Below are positions 9,638 to 18,643 of a DNA stretch of 64,000 nucleotides, one piece after another; positions within the stretch are counted from its first letter, which is position 1, and the number at the start of each line of letters is the position of its first letter. The notes beneath the pieces were generated by a model. It was not told where the DNA came from and made no database searches. It saw only the letters and a program-made list of their open reading frames with translations. Made by a program: the position numbers and the translations under genes. This DNA comes from Marinobacter guineae (GTDB taxonomy: Bacteria; Pseudomonadota; Gammaproteobacteria; Pseudomonadales; Oleiphilaceae): assembly GCF_002744735.1 (NCBI RefSeq), contig NZ_KZ319339.1, positions 1,550,001 through 1,614,000 on the forward strand. The letters run 5' to 3'.

Positions 9638-10103
9638 GCGCCTTCAGGCAGATCCCGAGTTCACGGAGGTGGAGCGGGCCGTCATTAACCGGTTGCAGAC
9701 AGGGCTCCCCCTGGCGCATTCACCCTACGCTGCGGTCGCCAGCGAACTTGGCCTGACCGAGCAGGCACTTCTGCATACCCTCACAGACCTTCTGGACCGC
9801 CGCATCCTCACGCGTTTTGGCCCCATGTTTCACGCCGGAGAAATGGGCGGCGGGCTCACACTGGCCGCCATGCGAATCCCGGAGAACGACTTTGAGGACG
9901 TCGCCCGAAAAGTGAACGCCTTCGACGAGGTGGCCCATAACTACCGACGGGAACATGAACTGAACATGTGGTTTGTTCTGGCCACGGAAGCCCCGGAAGA
10001 CATCGCCCGGGTTATTGCCGCCATCGAATCCGCCACTGGCTATCCCGTCTACAACATGCCCAAGGAGGAAGAGTTCCATGTCCATCTCCACTTCCCGATC
10101 TGA
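9621..10103 (+). CDS. nirG: NirG, siroheme decarboxylase subunit
   Basis: A 160-aa AsnC-like protein similar to NirD, with HNYRREHELNMWFVLATEAP and an N-terminal SELGLTEQALLHTL helix-turn-helix-like stretch. The start MSAVTERL is set by GGGGAGG nine bases upstream, inside the end of nirL; an in-frame TTG/ATG further upstream lies in the nirL coding sequence and is rejected. Its end overlaps nirH by 26 bp. Works with NirD, NirL and NirH in heme d1 synthesis. Confidence 0.87.
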   Translation: MSAVTERLQADPEFTEVERAVINRLQTGLPLAHSPYAAVASELGLTEQALLHTLTDLLDRRILTRFGPMFHAGEMGGGLTLAAMRIPENDFEDVARKVNAFDEVAHNYRREHELNMWFVLATEAPEDIARVIAAIESATGYPVYNMPKEEEFHVHLHFPI

Positions 10104-10593
10104 CCCGGATTACGTGCTGGGTGAGCGGGACCGACAACTCATCCTGGCCACTCAGGAGGGCCTGCCCCTGGTGTCCGACCCCTGGGGCAAGCTTGGAAAA
10201 CAACTGGGGCTGCCAGCCGACGAGGTGCTCGTCAGGTTCCAGCGCATGCAGGAGGCCGGTGTGATTCGACGGGTCGCCGCCGTGCCCGATCACTACCGCC
10301 TGGGTTATCGCTTCAATGGCATGACGGTCTGGGATGTGCGCGACGACGCCATCACCGACATGGGCCGGCAGGTGGGCGAACTGCCCTTCGTCAGCCACTG
10401 CTACCGGCGCCCGAGGCACCTGCCCTATTGGAGTTATAACCTGTTTGCCATGGTCCATGGCACCAACCATGACGAGGTGGAAGACAAGGCTTCGCAGATT
10501 CAGGCGGTGCTCGGAAACACCTGCCAGGGCCACACCATTCTCTACAGCTCGGCCATCCTGAAAAAGACCGGTCTGCGGCTGCGGAAAACATGA
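10078..10593 (+). CDS. nirH: NirH, siroheme decarboxylase subunit
   Basis: A 171-aa protein, paralogue of NirL, with IRRVAAVPDHYRLGYRFNGM and YRRPRHLPYWSYNLFAMVHG. The start MSISTSRS is chosen for the AGGAGG site upstream inside nirG. It is the fourth AsnC-like subunit of siroheme decarboxylase. The nirJ start follows 13 bp after the stop, preceded by GAGAGGAAG. Confidence 0.87.
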   Translation: MSISTSRSDPDYVLGERDRQLILATQEGLPLVSDPWGKLGKQLGLPADEVLVRFQRMQEAGVIRRVAAVPDHYRLGYRFNGMTVWDVRDDAITDMGRQVGELPFVSHCYRRPRHLPYWSYNLFAMVHGTNHDEVEDKASQIQAVLGNTCQGHTILYSSAILKKTGLRLRKT

Positions 10594-10606
10594 GAGAGGA
10601 AGCACC

Positions 10607-11803
10607 ATGTTCAGAATGACCCGCTATATAAAGAGCCTGATGGACCCGGCCCCAGTGCGACCGGTCCCGAAACCCTCCGGCCCGGTGGTGATCTGGAACC
10701 TGATCCGCCGCTGTAACCTGACCTGTAAACACTGCTATTCAATCTCTGCAGACATCGACTTCAAGGGCGAACTGAGCACGCAGGAAGTCTATACCGTCAT
10801 GGACGACCTCAAGGCTTTCGGTGTGCCGGTCCTGATTCTGTCCGGCGGCGAACCACTGATGCGGCCGGACATTTTTGACATCTCCCACCGGGCCCGGGAA
10901 ATGGGCTTTTACGTGGGGCTGTCTACCAACGGCACGCTGATCACCGAAGACAACATCGGCAAGATCGCCGAGGCAGGCTACGACTATGTGGGCATCAGCA
11001 TCGACGGTCTGGAAAAAACCCACGACGAATTCCGGCAGAAAAAAGGCGCATTCAGAGAGTCCATGAACGCCGTTGCCCTGTGCAAGCAAGCCGGCATCAA
11101 AGTGGGCCTGCGTTTTACCCTGACCCAGGACAACTTCCCGGAACTGCCAGCCATGCTGGACCTGCTCGATGAGCACGACATCGACAAGTTCTATCTCTCC
11201 CACCTGAACTACTCCGGCCGTGGCGGCCGCAACCGGAAACGGGATGCCTGGTACGACATGACCCGGGAAGCCATGAACCTGATGTTCAACCACTGCCACC
11301 AGGAACTCCAGCGGGGCGTGGAGCGGGAATATGTTACCGGCAATAACGACGCCGACGGCCCCTTCCTGATCGAGTGGGCGAAACAGCACTACCCGGACCA
11401 GTTCGGGACTCTGGAACAGCGCCTGGAAAACTGGGGCGGAAACTCCTCCGGCGTCAATATCGCCAATATCGACAACCTGGGCGTGGTTCATCCGGACACC
11501 TTCTGGTGGAACCATGACCTCGGCAACGTTCGCCAAACCCCCTTCTCCAGAATCTGGGCTGACACCACCGACCCGCTGATGCAGGGCTTCCGGCAGCATC
11601 CGCGACCGGTCAAGGGGCGCTGTGCGGAGTGTAAATACCTGGCCATCTGTAACGGCAATACCCGGGTCCGGGCCTACAACATTTCCGGTGACTTCTGGGA
11701 GGAAGACCCCGGCTGCTACCTCACCAATGAAGAAATCGGTGTATTCGATATGCCCCGGCGCGTTGCTGCCCCGGTTACCGAAATCCCGGTTCACAACCTG
11801 TAA
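10607..11803 (+). CDS. nirJ: NirJ, radical SAM enzyme of heme d1 synthesis
   Basis: A 398-aa radical SAM protein. The cluster motif CNLTCKHCY places the three Cys at residues 36, 40 and 43; SGGEPLMRPD is the SAM-binding GGE motif. A second set of cysteines near the C-terminus (CAECKYLAIC and DPGC) is the SPASM/twitch type and probably holds an auxiliary [4Fe-4S] cluster. NirJ acts on the propionate groups of didecarboxysiroheme on the way to the keto groups of heme d1. It lies between nirH and nirE. Confidence 0.95.
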   Translation: MFRMTRYIKSLMDPAPVRPVPKPSGPVVIWNLIRRCNLTCKHCYSISADIDFKGELSTQEVYTVMDDLKAFGVPVLILSGGEPLMRPDIFDISHRAREMGFYVGLSTNGTLITEDNIGKIAEAGYDYVGISIDGLEKTHDEFRQKKGAFRESMNAVALCKQAGIKVGLRFTLTQDNFPELPAMLDLLDEHDIDKFYLSHLNYSGRGGRNRKRDAWYDMTREAMNLMFNHCHQELQRGVEREYVTGNNDADGPFLIEWAKQHYPDQFGTLEQRLENWGGNSSGVNIANIDNLGVVHPDTFWWNHDLGNVRQTPFSRIWADTTDPLMQGFRQHPRPVKGRCAECKYLAICNGNTRVRAYNISGDFWEEDPGCYLTNEEIGVFDMPRRVAAPVTEIPVHNL

Positions 11804-11814
11804 GGACAAGCATC

Positions 11815-12678
11815 ATGACAACCAGCCAAAGGAAGAAGTGCCTGGTGGAGTTCCAGCTGGCGGAACAACCCTTACGGGCGGGGGAAGTGGCCATCGTCGG
11901 AGCGGGCCCGGGCGACCCCGGACTGCTGACCCTGCGGGCCCTGATGCTGATTCAGCAGGCCGATGCCATCGTCTATGACCGCCTGGTGTCACCCCAGATC
12001 ATGGAACTGGTCAATCCGGCGGCCGAGCGAATTCATGTGGGCAAGGCCAGCGGCTGCCATTACGTGCCCCAGGAAGACACCAATGAACTGCTGGTGCAGC
12101 TGGCCGTAAAACAGCGCCGGGTGGTCCGGCTCAAGGGCGGCGACCCGTATATTTTCGGCCGGGGCGGCGAAGAAGCGGAATTCCTGGTGGATAATCACAT
12201 CGACTTCCAGGTGGTTCCCGGCATCACCTCCGCCGCCGGCTGTGCCTCCTACTGCGGCATACCGCTGACGCACCGGGAATACTCCCAGAGCGTGACCTTT
12301 GTAACCGGCCACCGCAAGGCCGACCAGTCCCTGGAACTGAACTGGAGTGTACTGGCAGCGCCGGGCCAGACCCGGGTGTTCTACATGGGGCTTCACAATG
12401 CTCCGACCATTGTCCGGGAACTTACCGCCCATGGTCTGCCGGGGGACTGCCCCGTGGCCCTCATCGAGCGGGGAACCACTCCGCAGCAACATATGGCGGT
12501 CACCACGCTGGCGGAACTTGAAGCCACCATCCTTCGTGAAGGCTTCCAGCCTCCGACACTGATTATTGTAGGTGAGGTTGTCCGCCTTGCAGACAAGCTG
12601 GCACAACCCGCGGTCGCCGGCTGGTATTCCGGCCAGAACGAGACCATCGCAGCCCGGGCAGGAGGCGGACCGGCATGA
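11815..12678 (+). CDS. nirE: NirE, uroporphyrinogen-III C-methyltransferase
   Basis: A 287-aa SAM-dependent methyltransferase that makes precorrin-2, the entry to heme d1 and siroheme. It shows the family motifs VGAGPGDPGLLTLRAL, VYDRLVS, KGGDPYIFGRGGEE and the PGITSAAGCASYCGIPLTHR segment. About 24 extra residues precede the catalytic domain. The start has AAGGA upstream, and the end overlaps nirN. A dedicated nir-linked copy supplies precorrin-2 for d1 apart from CysG. Confidence 0.94.
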   Translation: MTTSQRKKCLVEFQLAEQPLRAGEVAIVGAGPGDPGLLTLRALMLIQQADAIVYDRLVSPQIMELVNPAAERIHVGKASGCHYVPQEDTNELLVQLAVKQRRVVRLKGGDPYIFGRGGEEAEFLVDNHIDFQVVPGITSAAGCASYCGIPLTHREYSQSVTFVTGHRKADQSLELNWSVLAAPGQTRVFYMGLHNAPTIVRELTAHGLPGDCPVALIERGTTPQQHMAVTTLAELEATILREGFQPPTLIIVGEVVRLADKLAQPAVAGWYSGQNETIAARAGGGPA

Positions 12679-14171
12679 TGAACTGCAAAAACACCCTGCG
12701 GATTCTCGCCGCCAGCCTGCTGTTCCCGGCCTCGCTGCTGGCCAGCCCGGGTCCGGAAACCGAGGCACTGTACCAGCAACACTGCGCCAGTTGTCACGGC
12801 TCTGACCGCCTGGGCGGCATGGGCCCTGCCCTGCTGCCGGAAAACCTGTCCCGGCTCAAAAAGCCGGAAGCGGAGACAACCATCCGCAGCGGCCGACCCG
12901 CGACCCAGATGCCGGCCTTTGCCGATGTTCTTGGCAGCGAATCCATCACCGCACTGGCGGACTATATTTACCGCCCACCCGCCAGCCCAGCGACCTGGGG
13001 CCAGGCAGAAATCCACGACAGCCATTTGTTGCCCCACCCCCAGGGTACGTTACCCGACGAGCCGGTGTACGAAGCCGACATGATGAACCTGTTCCTGGTG
13101 GTGGAAATCGGCGACCACCACGTCACCTTGCTCGACGGTGACAGGATGGAGCCCATTCACCGGTTCCCGAGCCGCTACGCCCTGCACGGCGGCCCGAAAT
13201 ACAGCCCGGACGGTCGTTACGTCTACTTCGGCTCCCGGGACGGCTGGATCACCAAGTACGACCTGTACAACCTGAAAGTGGTGGCGGAAGTGCGCGCCGG
13301 CATCAACATGCGCAACATCGCCGTGTCTGCTGACGGCAAATACGTTATGGCGGCCAACTACTTGCCCCATACCCTGGTGCTGTTCGAGGCGACCAACCTT
13401 GAACTCATGGATATCATCCCGGTGGAAAACGACGCTGGTGACAGCTCCCGGGGCAGCGCCGTGTACGCCGCCCCGCCCCGGGACAGCTTCATTGCCGCCC
13501 TCAAGGACATCCCCGAAGCCTGGGAAATCACCGTACGGGATGGCGAGGCCAGCATACGCCGGATGCAAATCGACACCCTGCTGGACGACTTCTTCTTCGA
13601 CCCCGGCTACAAACACGTCATCGGCGCCGCCCGCGACGGCAAACGCGGCTACGTGATCAACCTCGACACCGGCAACACCGTCGCCAAACTCCCCCTCCCC
13701 GGCATGCCCCACCTGGGCTCCGGCATCACCTGGGAATACCAGGGTACGCGGGTGATGGCCACGCCCCATTTCCGCACCGGCGCAGTCTCCATCATCGACA
13801 TGGACAACTGGGAAGTCATCAAAACCCTGGAAACCCAGGGCCCCGGCTTCTTCATGCGCAGCCACGAAAACTCCCGCTACGCCTGGGTGGATGTGTTCTT
13901 CGGCCCCAACAAGGACAAGGTCCACGTCATCGACAAGCAGACCCTGAAAATCGTCAAAACCTTACAGCCGGCTCCGGGCAAGGTCGCCGCCCATGTCGAA
14001 TTCGACCGGTACGGTGAAAAGCTGCTGCTGAGTATTTGGGACAAGGACGGAGCTGTGATCGTTTACGACGCTGATACTCTGGAGGAGGAAAAGCGCATTC
14101 CCATGAACAAGCCCTCCGGGAAATATAACGTCTGGAACAAGATCAACTACGAGGAGGGAACCAGTCACTGA
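12675..14171 (+). CDS. nirN: NirN, dihydro-heme d1 dehydrogenase
   Basis: A 498-aa periplasmic NirS paralogue. A signal peptide (LAASLLFPASLLA) is followed by a cytochrome c domain with CASCH at residues 37-41 and a d1-type propeller. NirN oxidises the propionate side chain of dihydro-d1 to the acrylate of heme d1 and passes the cofactor to NirS. It starts at ATGATG overlapping the nirE stop, with GGAGG nine bases upstream. It is the last gene of the operon; hairpin copy 2 follows 39 bp after the stop. Confidence 0.94.
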   Translation: MMNCKNTLRILAASLLFPASLLASPGPETEALYQQHCASCHGSDRLGGMGPALLPENLSRLKKPEAETTIRSGRPATQMPAFADVLGSESITALADYIYRPPASPATWGQAEIHDSHLLPHPQGTLPDEPVYEADMMNLFLVVEIGDHHVTLLDGDRMEPIHRFPSRYALHGGPKYSPDGRYVYFGSRDGWITKYDLYNLKVVAEVRAGINMRNIAVSADGKYVMAANYLPHTLVLFEATNLELMDIIPVENDAGDSSRGSAVYAAPPRDSFIAALKDIPEAWEITVRDGEASIRRMQIDTLLDDFFFDPGYKHVIGAARDGKRGYVINLDTGNTVAKLPLPGMPHLGSGITWEYQGTRVMATPHFRTGAVSIIDMDNWEVIKTLETQGPGFFMRSHENSRYAWVDVFFGPNKDKVHVIDKQTLKIVKTLQPAPGKVAAHVEFDRYGEKLLLSIWDKDGAVIVYDADTLEEEKRIPMNKPSGKYNVWNKINYEEGTSH

Positions 14172-14210
14172 CTGAGGCCAGGCCAACCAGATCCGGGGGT
14201 TCGGAGTTGC

Positions 14211-14326
14211 GGGCCAGGGCTGGGACCGTCTCCCGAAACTGTGCGGAGCCATGGATGGCGGAGCCCAAGCGTCACAGGGATGTGCCGCAAGGAGCGTGTT
14301 TCGGGAGACGGTCCCAGCCCTGGCCC
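14211..14326 (+). repeat. Large variable-arm hairpin element, copy 2
   Basis: Arms 14211-14239 and 14298-14326 are perfect reverse complements over 29 bp. The 58-nt loop reads almost like copy 1: GTGCGGAGCC, the GCCATGGATGGC core, GGAGCC, AGCGT, ACAGGGA and a terminal AGCGT. The arm sequence is otherwise different from copy 1. The right arm is not followed by a T-run. The element lies between nirN and the Crp/Fnr gene. Confidence 0.87.
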
Positions 14327-14370
14327 TCCCGCTAACTCTCAGCCCTAATCGACTCAGTGAAAAAGCCTTA

Positions 14371-14384
14371 ATGATTTAAGTCAT
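14371..14384. promoter_or_regulatory. FNR/Dnr-like box before the Crp/Fnr gene
   Basis: ATGATTTAAGTCAT fits TTGAT-N4-ATCAA in 4 of 5 and 3 of 5 half-site positions and is itself a near-palindrome. It is centred about 65 bp before the start of the Crp/Fnr regulator at 14443, which would suit control by an FNR-class protein or by the regulator itself. Sequence match only. Confidence 0.45.
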
Positions 14385-14442
14385 TTCAAAAAGCATATTT
14401 CTGATACCATAATTGAATAAAACTTCAACCAGGGTAGAAACC

Positions 14443-15150
14443 ATGAACAGCATCTTCAGGCCGGATGTGTCCTCAGCCCCCTGCATGCTGGGTGATAACA
14501 ACCCTGACATTATCCAGCACGACAGCGCTCCCGCCGAAGTCGCCCTGCTGAATGGCCTGAGCCGGGTATTTGGTATCCGCCTGGCAGGCCATGAAAACGA
14601 TCCGGACGCACGGTTTCTGGCAGATCTGGCCCGCCTGTTCCATCAGCGCCGGGTTGATGCGGACACCAACCTGGAAAAGCATGACTCACCGTGGGCCAGC
14701 GTCTACTTAATTCAATACGGTATCCTCAGGCTGTTCCGGGAAGCGCCCAATGGCAAAATCTCTGTGCACCACTTTTTTTCCGAAGGCGATATGGTGTGGC
14801 CGGTCTTCGGTCGCAGCCGCACCGTACGCAACACCCTGTGCCTGACCTCCTGCACGCCCGCGACGCTCTGGGTGGCGGACTTTGCCGCTTTCAGATCGGC
14901 GATTCAGTCTCACGGTGAAGGACTCTGGCCGCAATTCGCCCTGGCCCTGACTGAGGAGATGGCGGAGCTGACCAGCATGAGGGAGTTCCGGAAACACACC
15001 ATGCCCGCCCGGGAACGGTATCAGCTGCTGCTTGAGGAATATCCGGAGCTGGTCAGGCGAGTGCCAGACAATCAGTTGGCATCATGGCTGGGTGTTGTGC
15101 CGGCAACCTTCTCCCGGCTGAAAACCGGGGCTGCAGGCAACCGGGCGTAA
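14443..15150 (+). CDS. Crp/Fnr-family transcription regulator
   Basis: A 235-aa regulator with an N-terminal cyclic-nucleotide-binding-like beta-roll (VYLIQYGILRLFREAPNGKISVHHFFSEGDMVWP) and a C-terminal winged helix with recognition region DNQLASWLGVVPATFSRLKT. It lacks the N-terminal cysteine cluster of FNR, so it is not an oxygen-sensing Fe-S protein. Position beside nirN suggests the role of Dnr, the heme-based NO sensor, but the helix-turn-helix is closer to the generic Crp-like ATFSRL type than to classical Dnr. The start at ATG 14443 has AGGGTAG upstream; a TTG at 14413 is less likely. Its effector is unknown. Confidence 0.8.
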   Translation: MNSIFRPDVSSAPCMLGDNNPDIIQHDSAPAEVALLNGLSRVFGIRLAGHENDPDARFLADLARLFHQRRVDADTNLEKHDSPWASVYLIQYGILRLFREAPNGKISVHHFFSEGDMVWPVFGRSRTVRNTLCLTSCTPATLWVADFAAFRSAIQSHGEGLWPQFALALTEEMAELTSMREFRKHTMPARERYQLLLEEYPELVRRVPDNQLASWLGVVPATFSRLKTGAAGNRA

Positions 15151-15177
15151 GTTCCCGAACAAGACCGGATACACTAT

Positions 15178-15210
15178 AAAAAAGGGCAGCAAGCTCTCGC
15201 CCACTGCCCT
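15178..15210 (-). terminator. Intrinsic terminator of wrbA
   Basis: On the minus strand AGGGCAG pairs with CTGCCCT around a 14-nt loop and is followed by six T. It lies 35 bp after the wrbA stop, where a leftward terminator is expected. Confidence 0.75.
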
Positions 15211-15244
15211 GAAAAACGCTCAACGCTTATTCAATGCTTTGCTG

Positions 15245-15844
15245 TTAGCCGTGCAGTTTTACTGCCAGCTCGGCCACATGCTTGCCCTGATAACGGGCGA
15301 TCGTCAGCTCTTTCTCGCTGGGCTGGCGGGAGCCGTCGCCTCCGGCGATGGTCGACGCACCGTAGGGTGTTCCGCCGTTCATTTCCGAGATATCAAAGAA
15401 CTCCGGAATCCCGTAACCCAGGGGCACAATCACCATGCCGTGGTGGGCCAGGGTGGTCCAGAACGAGCTGATCGTATGCTCTTGGCCGCCACCGGTTCCG
15501 GTCGAGGTAAACACACTGGCCAACTTTCCGTGGAGCTTGCCTTCCGCCCAGAGACCACCGGTCTGATCCAGGAAGGTGCGCATCTGGCCGGCCATGTTGC
15601 CGAACCGGGTCGGTGTGCCAAAGATGATGGCGTCGTAATCCGCCAGCTCTTTCGGATCTGCGACGGGGGCTACCTGCTCCGCCTTGCCGCCGGCACCCAG
15701 AAACGCCTGATCCGACATAGTCTCCGGAACCCGCTTGATGGTGATTTCGGCACCGTCGACATCGTTGGCGCCTTCGGCAATCGTGTTTGCCATCGTTTCA
15801 ATATGGCCGTACATGGAATAATAAAGGACAAGTACTTTTGCCAT
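15245..15844 (-). CDS. wrbA: WrbA, NAD(P)H:quinone oxidoreductase
   Basis: A 199-aa flavodoxin-like protein. [16 protein letters not shown] is the FMN phosphate loop; [15 protein letters not shown] and [13 protein letters not shown] are the other two FMN-binding segments of WrbA. The enzyme reduces quinones by two electrons in the cytoplasm, limiting semiquinone formation. The start has GAGGAGG upstream. It is monocistronic and read toward the regulator gene. Confidence 0.93.
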   Translation of the reverse strand: MAKVLVLYYSMYGHIETMANTIAEGANDVDGAEITIKRVPETMSDQAFLGAGGKAEQVAPVADPKELADYDAIIFGTPTRFGNMAGQMRTFLDQTGGLWAEGKLHGKLASVFTSTGTGGGQEHTISSFWTTLAHHGMVIVPLGYGIPEFFDISEMNGGTPYGASTIAGGDGSRQPSEKELTIARYQGKHVAELAVKLHG

Positions 15845-16010
15845 TGGGAAAACCTCCTCTGTCTGTCATCTGATGTGACAAGGCTACCCAGTGACGGATT
15901 GCAGAGAAACCGGAAGTTTTCCGGCAGGTCGTTCAGTTTTTCTGAATGGGGTCACAGGACGTTCATCCCCGGCCATTGCGTACACTTGTACGCTCAAGTA
16001 TTTTAACGGC

Positions 16011-16700
16011 ATGACCAATATGGACGACCTTTCGATGACACCTGTTCCATCCCCTGCGCACAACATCCACCATCGCATCGAGGAATGGCTTAACAGTGCC
16101 ACCCATGGTCTGGGTGCCCTGCTCAGCGTTGTCGGAACCATCGCTCTGATCGTTGGCGCCAGTCAGCACGGTGATGTCTGGAAAATAGTCAGCTTCGGCA
16201 TTTTTGGTGCTTCCCTGATCCTGCTGTATCTGGCGTCCGCCCTGTATCACGGCGCGCAGCAGCCGAAATTGAAGAGAGCCTTCAAAACCCTTGATCATTG
16301 CGCCATCTTCCTGCTGATTGCAGGTACCTACACGCCTTTTCTGCTGGTGAACATGCGGGGAACTGTGGGCTGGACCCTGTTTGCAGTAATCTGGTCACTG
16401 GCCGTCACCGGCGTAGTGCTGAAGGTTATTTTCAAAAACCGCTATGAGCTTGCCCGCGTCGCCATATACCTGGCCATGGGCTGGCTGATCACGGTCGCTT
16501 CCTCAGATCTGGCAGCCAGCCTGAGCGAGACGGCCCTGAATCTCACCATCGCCGGCGGTATTCTGTACACCGCCGGCGTCGCCTTCTATCTGGCAGACCG
16601 GATTCCGTACATGCATGCCATCTGGCACCTGTTCGTGATCGGAGGCAGCGCCTGCCATTTCAGTGCTGTCTATTTCGGCGTTCTGCCTTACACGGCCTGA
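16011..16700 (+). CDS. trhA: Hemolysin III/TrhA family membrane protein
   Basis: A seven-helix membrane protein of the PAQR-related hemolysin III family, about 229 aa. It carries the family signatures SALYHGA, DHCAIFLLIAGTYTPF and HAIWHLFVIGGSACHF, with the histidines thought to bind a metal. Family members affect membrane energetics; the YqfA/TrhA group has been linked to membrane fluidity. An open frame extends to 15891, but MTNMDDLSM is the first start near the family N-terminus; no strong ribosome site separates it from the ATG at 16020. It ends directly against the converging Yip1-like gene. Confidence 0.85.
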   Translation: MTNMDDLSMTPVPSPAHNIHHRIEEWLNSATHGLGALLSVVGTIALIVGASQHGDVWKIVSFGIFGASLILLYLASALYHGAQQPKLKRAFKTLDHCAIFLLIAGTYTPFLLVNMRGTVGWTLFAVIWSLAVTGVVLKVIFKNRYELARVAIYLAMGWLITVASSDLAASLSETALNLTIAGGILYTAGVAFYLADRIPYMHAIWHLFVIGGSACHFSAVYFGVLPYTA

Positions 16701-17264
16701 TCAGAACCCCCACACCATCGCCATCAGTACGCCCCAGGCAAGCAAGGACGCCGCCATAACGGTGTAGGTGGCAGACATGGCCACCACATCGTTATCCGAT
16801 CGCTCACAGAGGGAGCGAACGCCCTGATACACCAGCGCACAGGAAAAGAACAAACCGGCAAACACGGCAACCATACTCACCGCCAGAGCCGGCACCAGTA
16901 ACGCCAGTGACGACAGCCAAAGCGGCAGCGGAGCAATCGCGGCCAGCAGGTAGGCATCCTGGTAACTCATCTTCAATTGATGGCTGTTCATCACGGCGTG
17001 AATCAACCACCCCATAACGAAAAACGTGAGCAGTTCGGCCAGAAACAGAATGGTGGTTATAAACCGCCACTGCTTGTCACCGAACCCCTGAATAAAACCA
17101 TCTCCATATTGCGTGCCCGCGTAATAAAGCAGCACCGGCGGCAGTAACGACATAGGGACGACAACAACCCAGGCCAGGAACGGAATGGAAAGATCAAGGC
17201 GCCGCAGCTCAGACCAGGCACCATTGCCGGAAAATGGTAAGCGAGCAAGTTGTGTAATATTCAT
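16701..17264 (-). CDS. Yip1-domain membrane protein
   Basis: A 187-aa protein with five hydrophobic segments and the layout of bacterial Yip1-domain proteins, including the conserved cytosolic YQDAYLLAAIAPLPLW stretch. Its job in bacteria is not known. The start has AAAGGTG upstream. It stops at the base next to the trhA stop and diverges from nnrS. Confidence 0.7.
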   Translation of the reverse strand: MNITQLARLPFSGNGAWSELRRLDLSIPFLAWVVVVPMSLLPPVLLYYAGTQYGDGFIQGFGDKQWRFITTILFLAELLTFFVMGWLIHAVMNSHQLKMSYQDAYLLAAIAPLPLWLSSLALLVPALAVSMVAVFAGLFFSCALVYQGVRSLCERSDNDVVAMSATYTVMAASLLAWGVLMAMVWGF

Positions 17265-17337
17265 GATGCACCTTTACAATGTATCCCTTGGTCTTTTTAC
17301 TGATAGCCCCGGGGCGAGAGCCGGTCAAGGACACGAG

Positions 17338-18495
17338 ATGACTTTGGACAACTCGGGGATACCCCGTAAAAACCTGCATGCGTTCTGGCTGTTCTTTCCG
17401 GCCGCCTCGGTTCTGGCTGCATTGGCGGTGCCTCTATCCGTTTACAGCGCCCTGTCTGGCACAGGCTGGCCCCCGGGTCTTTTGGGCTCAGGACATGGCC
17501 ATGAACTGATCTTCGGCTTTGCGCTGGCCCTGATTGCTGGCTACACCCTTGGCCCCCAGCCTCGACGGATTCTTGCATCGCTGTTCCTGTTATGGGTTCT
17601 CGCCCGGATCAGCTGGTTTCTGGCCCCGGAAAGCCTGGCCGCCCAACTGCTCAGCCCGGCGTTTGCCCTGTTGTTGGCCCGCCACGCCGTGCCAAGATTC
17701 CAGGCGGCCAAGAAATGGCGCAACCGGGTTGCAGGCCCGCTGATACTGGTTCTTTGTCTATTGTCGGTGGTGTTCTGGCTGGTCAATGGCCCCTTGAACG
17801 GGTTTATGTCTCCAGCACCCGACGCCCGGGATGTGATGGCGGCTGCCATCATTGGCCTGTTGCTGCTGATGACATTTATCGGGGGCAGAATCATCGCCCC
17901 GGCGGTGGCGGGAACCCTGGAAAAGCGGGGCATTCCCCTGGAGGCACGGGTGCAACCTCGGATTGAAGGGATGCTGCTGATCATTCTGCCGCTGGCATTG
18001 GCTCTGACCTTTGTGCCCTTGGCAGCTCCGGGAGCAGGATTCCTGTTGGTGGCTGCGGCTGTTCTGATTGTGGTTCGGACCAGCCGCTGGAAGCTCTGGC
18101 GTTGCAAAGACCGACCCGACCTGCTGGTTCTGGCCCTTGGTTATCTCTGGCTGGCGGCAGGCGCCGGCGCCACCGGGTTCAGTCTTTTGCAGGGAGCTGA
18201 CCCCATCCCCTCCATGCATCTGATCACTATTGGCGCCCTTGGCACCCTGTCCTCCAGTGTCATGCTCCGGCTGGCCTGGCAGCGCGCCAGACGGATCACA
18301 CCTCCCGCCTGGCAGGTTATTGGTATTGCTATCACCATGGCTATTGCGGCGTTCTCTCGGCTCAATGCGGGCGTTACGCCGCTCGCAGAACCCGATCTAC
18401 TGTGGTTGTCGGCGGTAAGCTGGTCCTGCACCTACGCTCTTGTCGCCCTCCAGCTGGCTGTGCTGTTCCGGCACAGCCAGAGTCGCCGGAAATGA
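17338..18495 (+). CDS. nnrS: NnrS family protein, copy 1
   Basis: A 385-aa protein with about twelve transmembrane segments. It carries the NnrS marks GHGHELIFGFALALIAGYTLG near the first helices and PSMHLITIGALGTLSSSVMLR later; the conserved histidines in GHEL and MH are likely heme or copper ligands. NnrS is a heme- and copper-containing membrane protein that protects against nitrosative stress in denitrifiers and Vibrio. The chosen ATG follows AAGGACACGAG; a longer frame from 17185 would overlap the divergent gene. A second NnrS is at 32805-33989. Confidence 0.87.
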   Translation: MTLDNSGIPRKNLHAFWLFFPAASVLAALAVPLSVYSALSGTGWPPGLLGSGHGHELIFGFALALIAGYTLGPQPRRILASLFLLWVLARISWFLAPESLAAQLLSPAFALLLARHAVPRFQAAKKWRNRVAGPLILVLCLLSVVFWLVNGPLNGFMSPAPDARDVMAAAIIGLLLLMTFIGGRIIAPAVAGTLEKRGIPLEARVQPRIEGMLLIILPLALALTFVPLAAPGAGFLLVAAAVLIVVRTSRWKLWRCKDRPDLLVLALGYLWLAAGAGATGFSLLQGADPIPSMHLITIGALGTLSSSVMLRLAWQRARRITPPAWQVIGIAITMAIAAFSRLNAGVTPLAEPDLLWLSAVSWSCTYALVALQLAVLFRHSQSRRK

Positions 18496-18643
18496 TTGGC
18501 TACCTCTACTGCGCTGAGGGCCGAAATGCCTACCTATTTCGGAATATCCCCATCGCATCTCATTGAAATTTATGATTTTTAATAACCAAAAACACGACCA
18601 AAATATTGTCTGAAAACAGGCTTGACCGAACACCGGTTTGTCC

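Noticed and set aside
13050..13925. Open frame antisense to nirN
   Set aside because: It lies inside a well-supported nirN and shows no ribosome site or domain.
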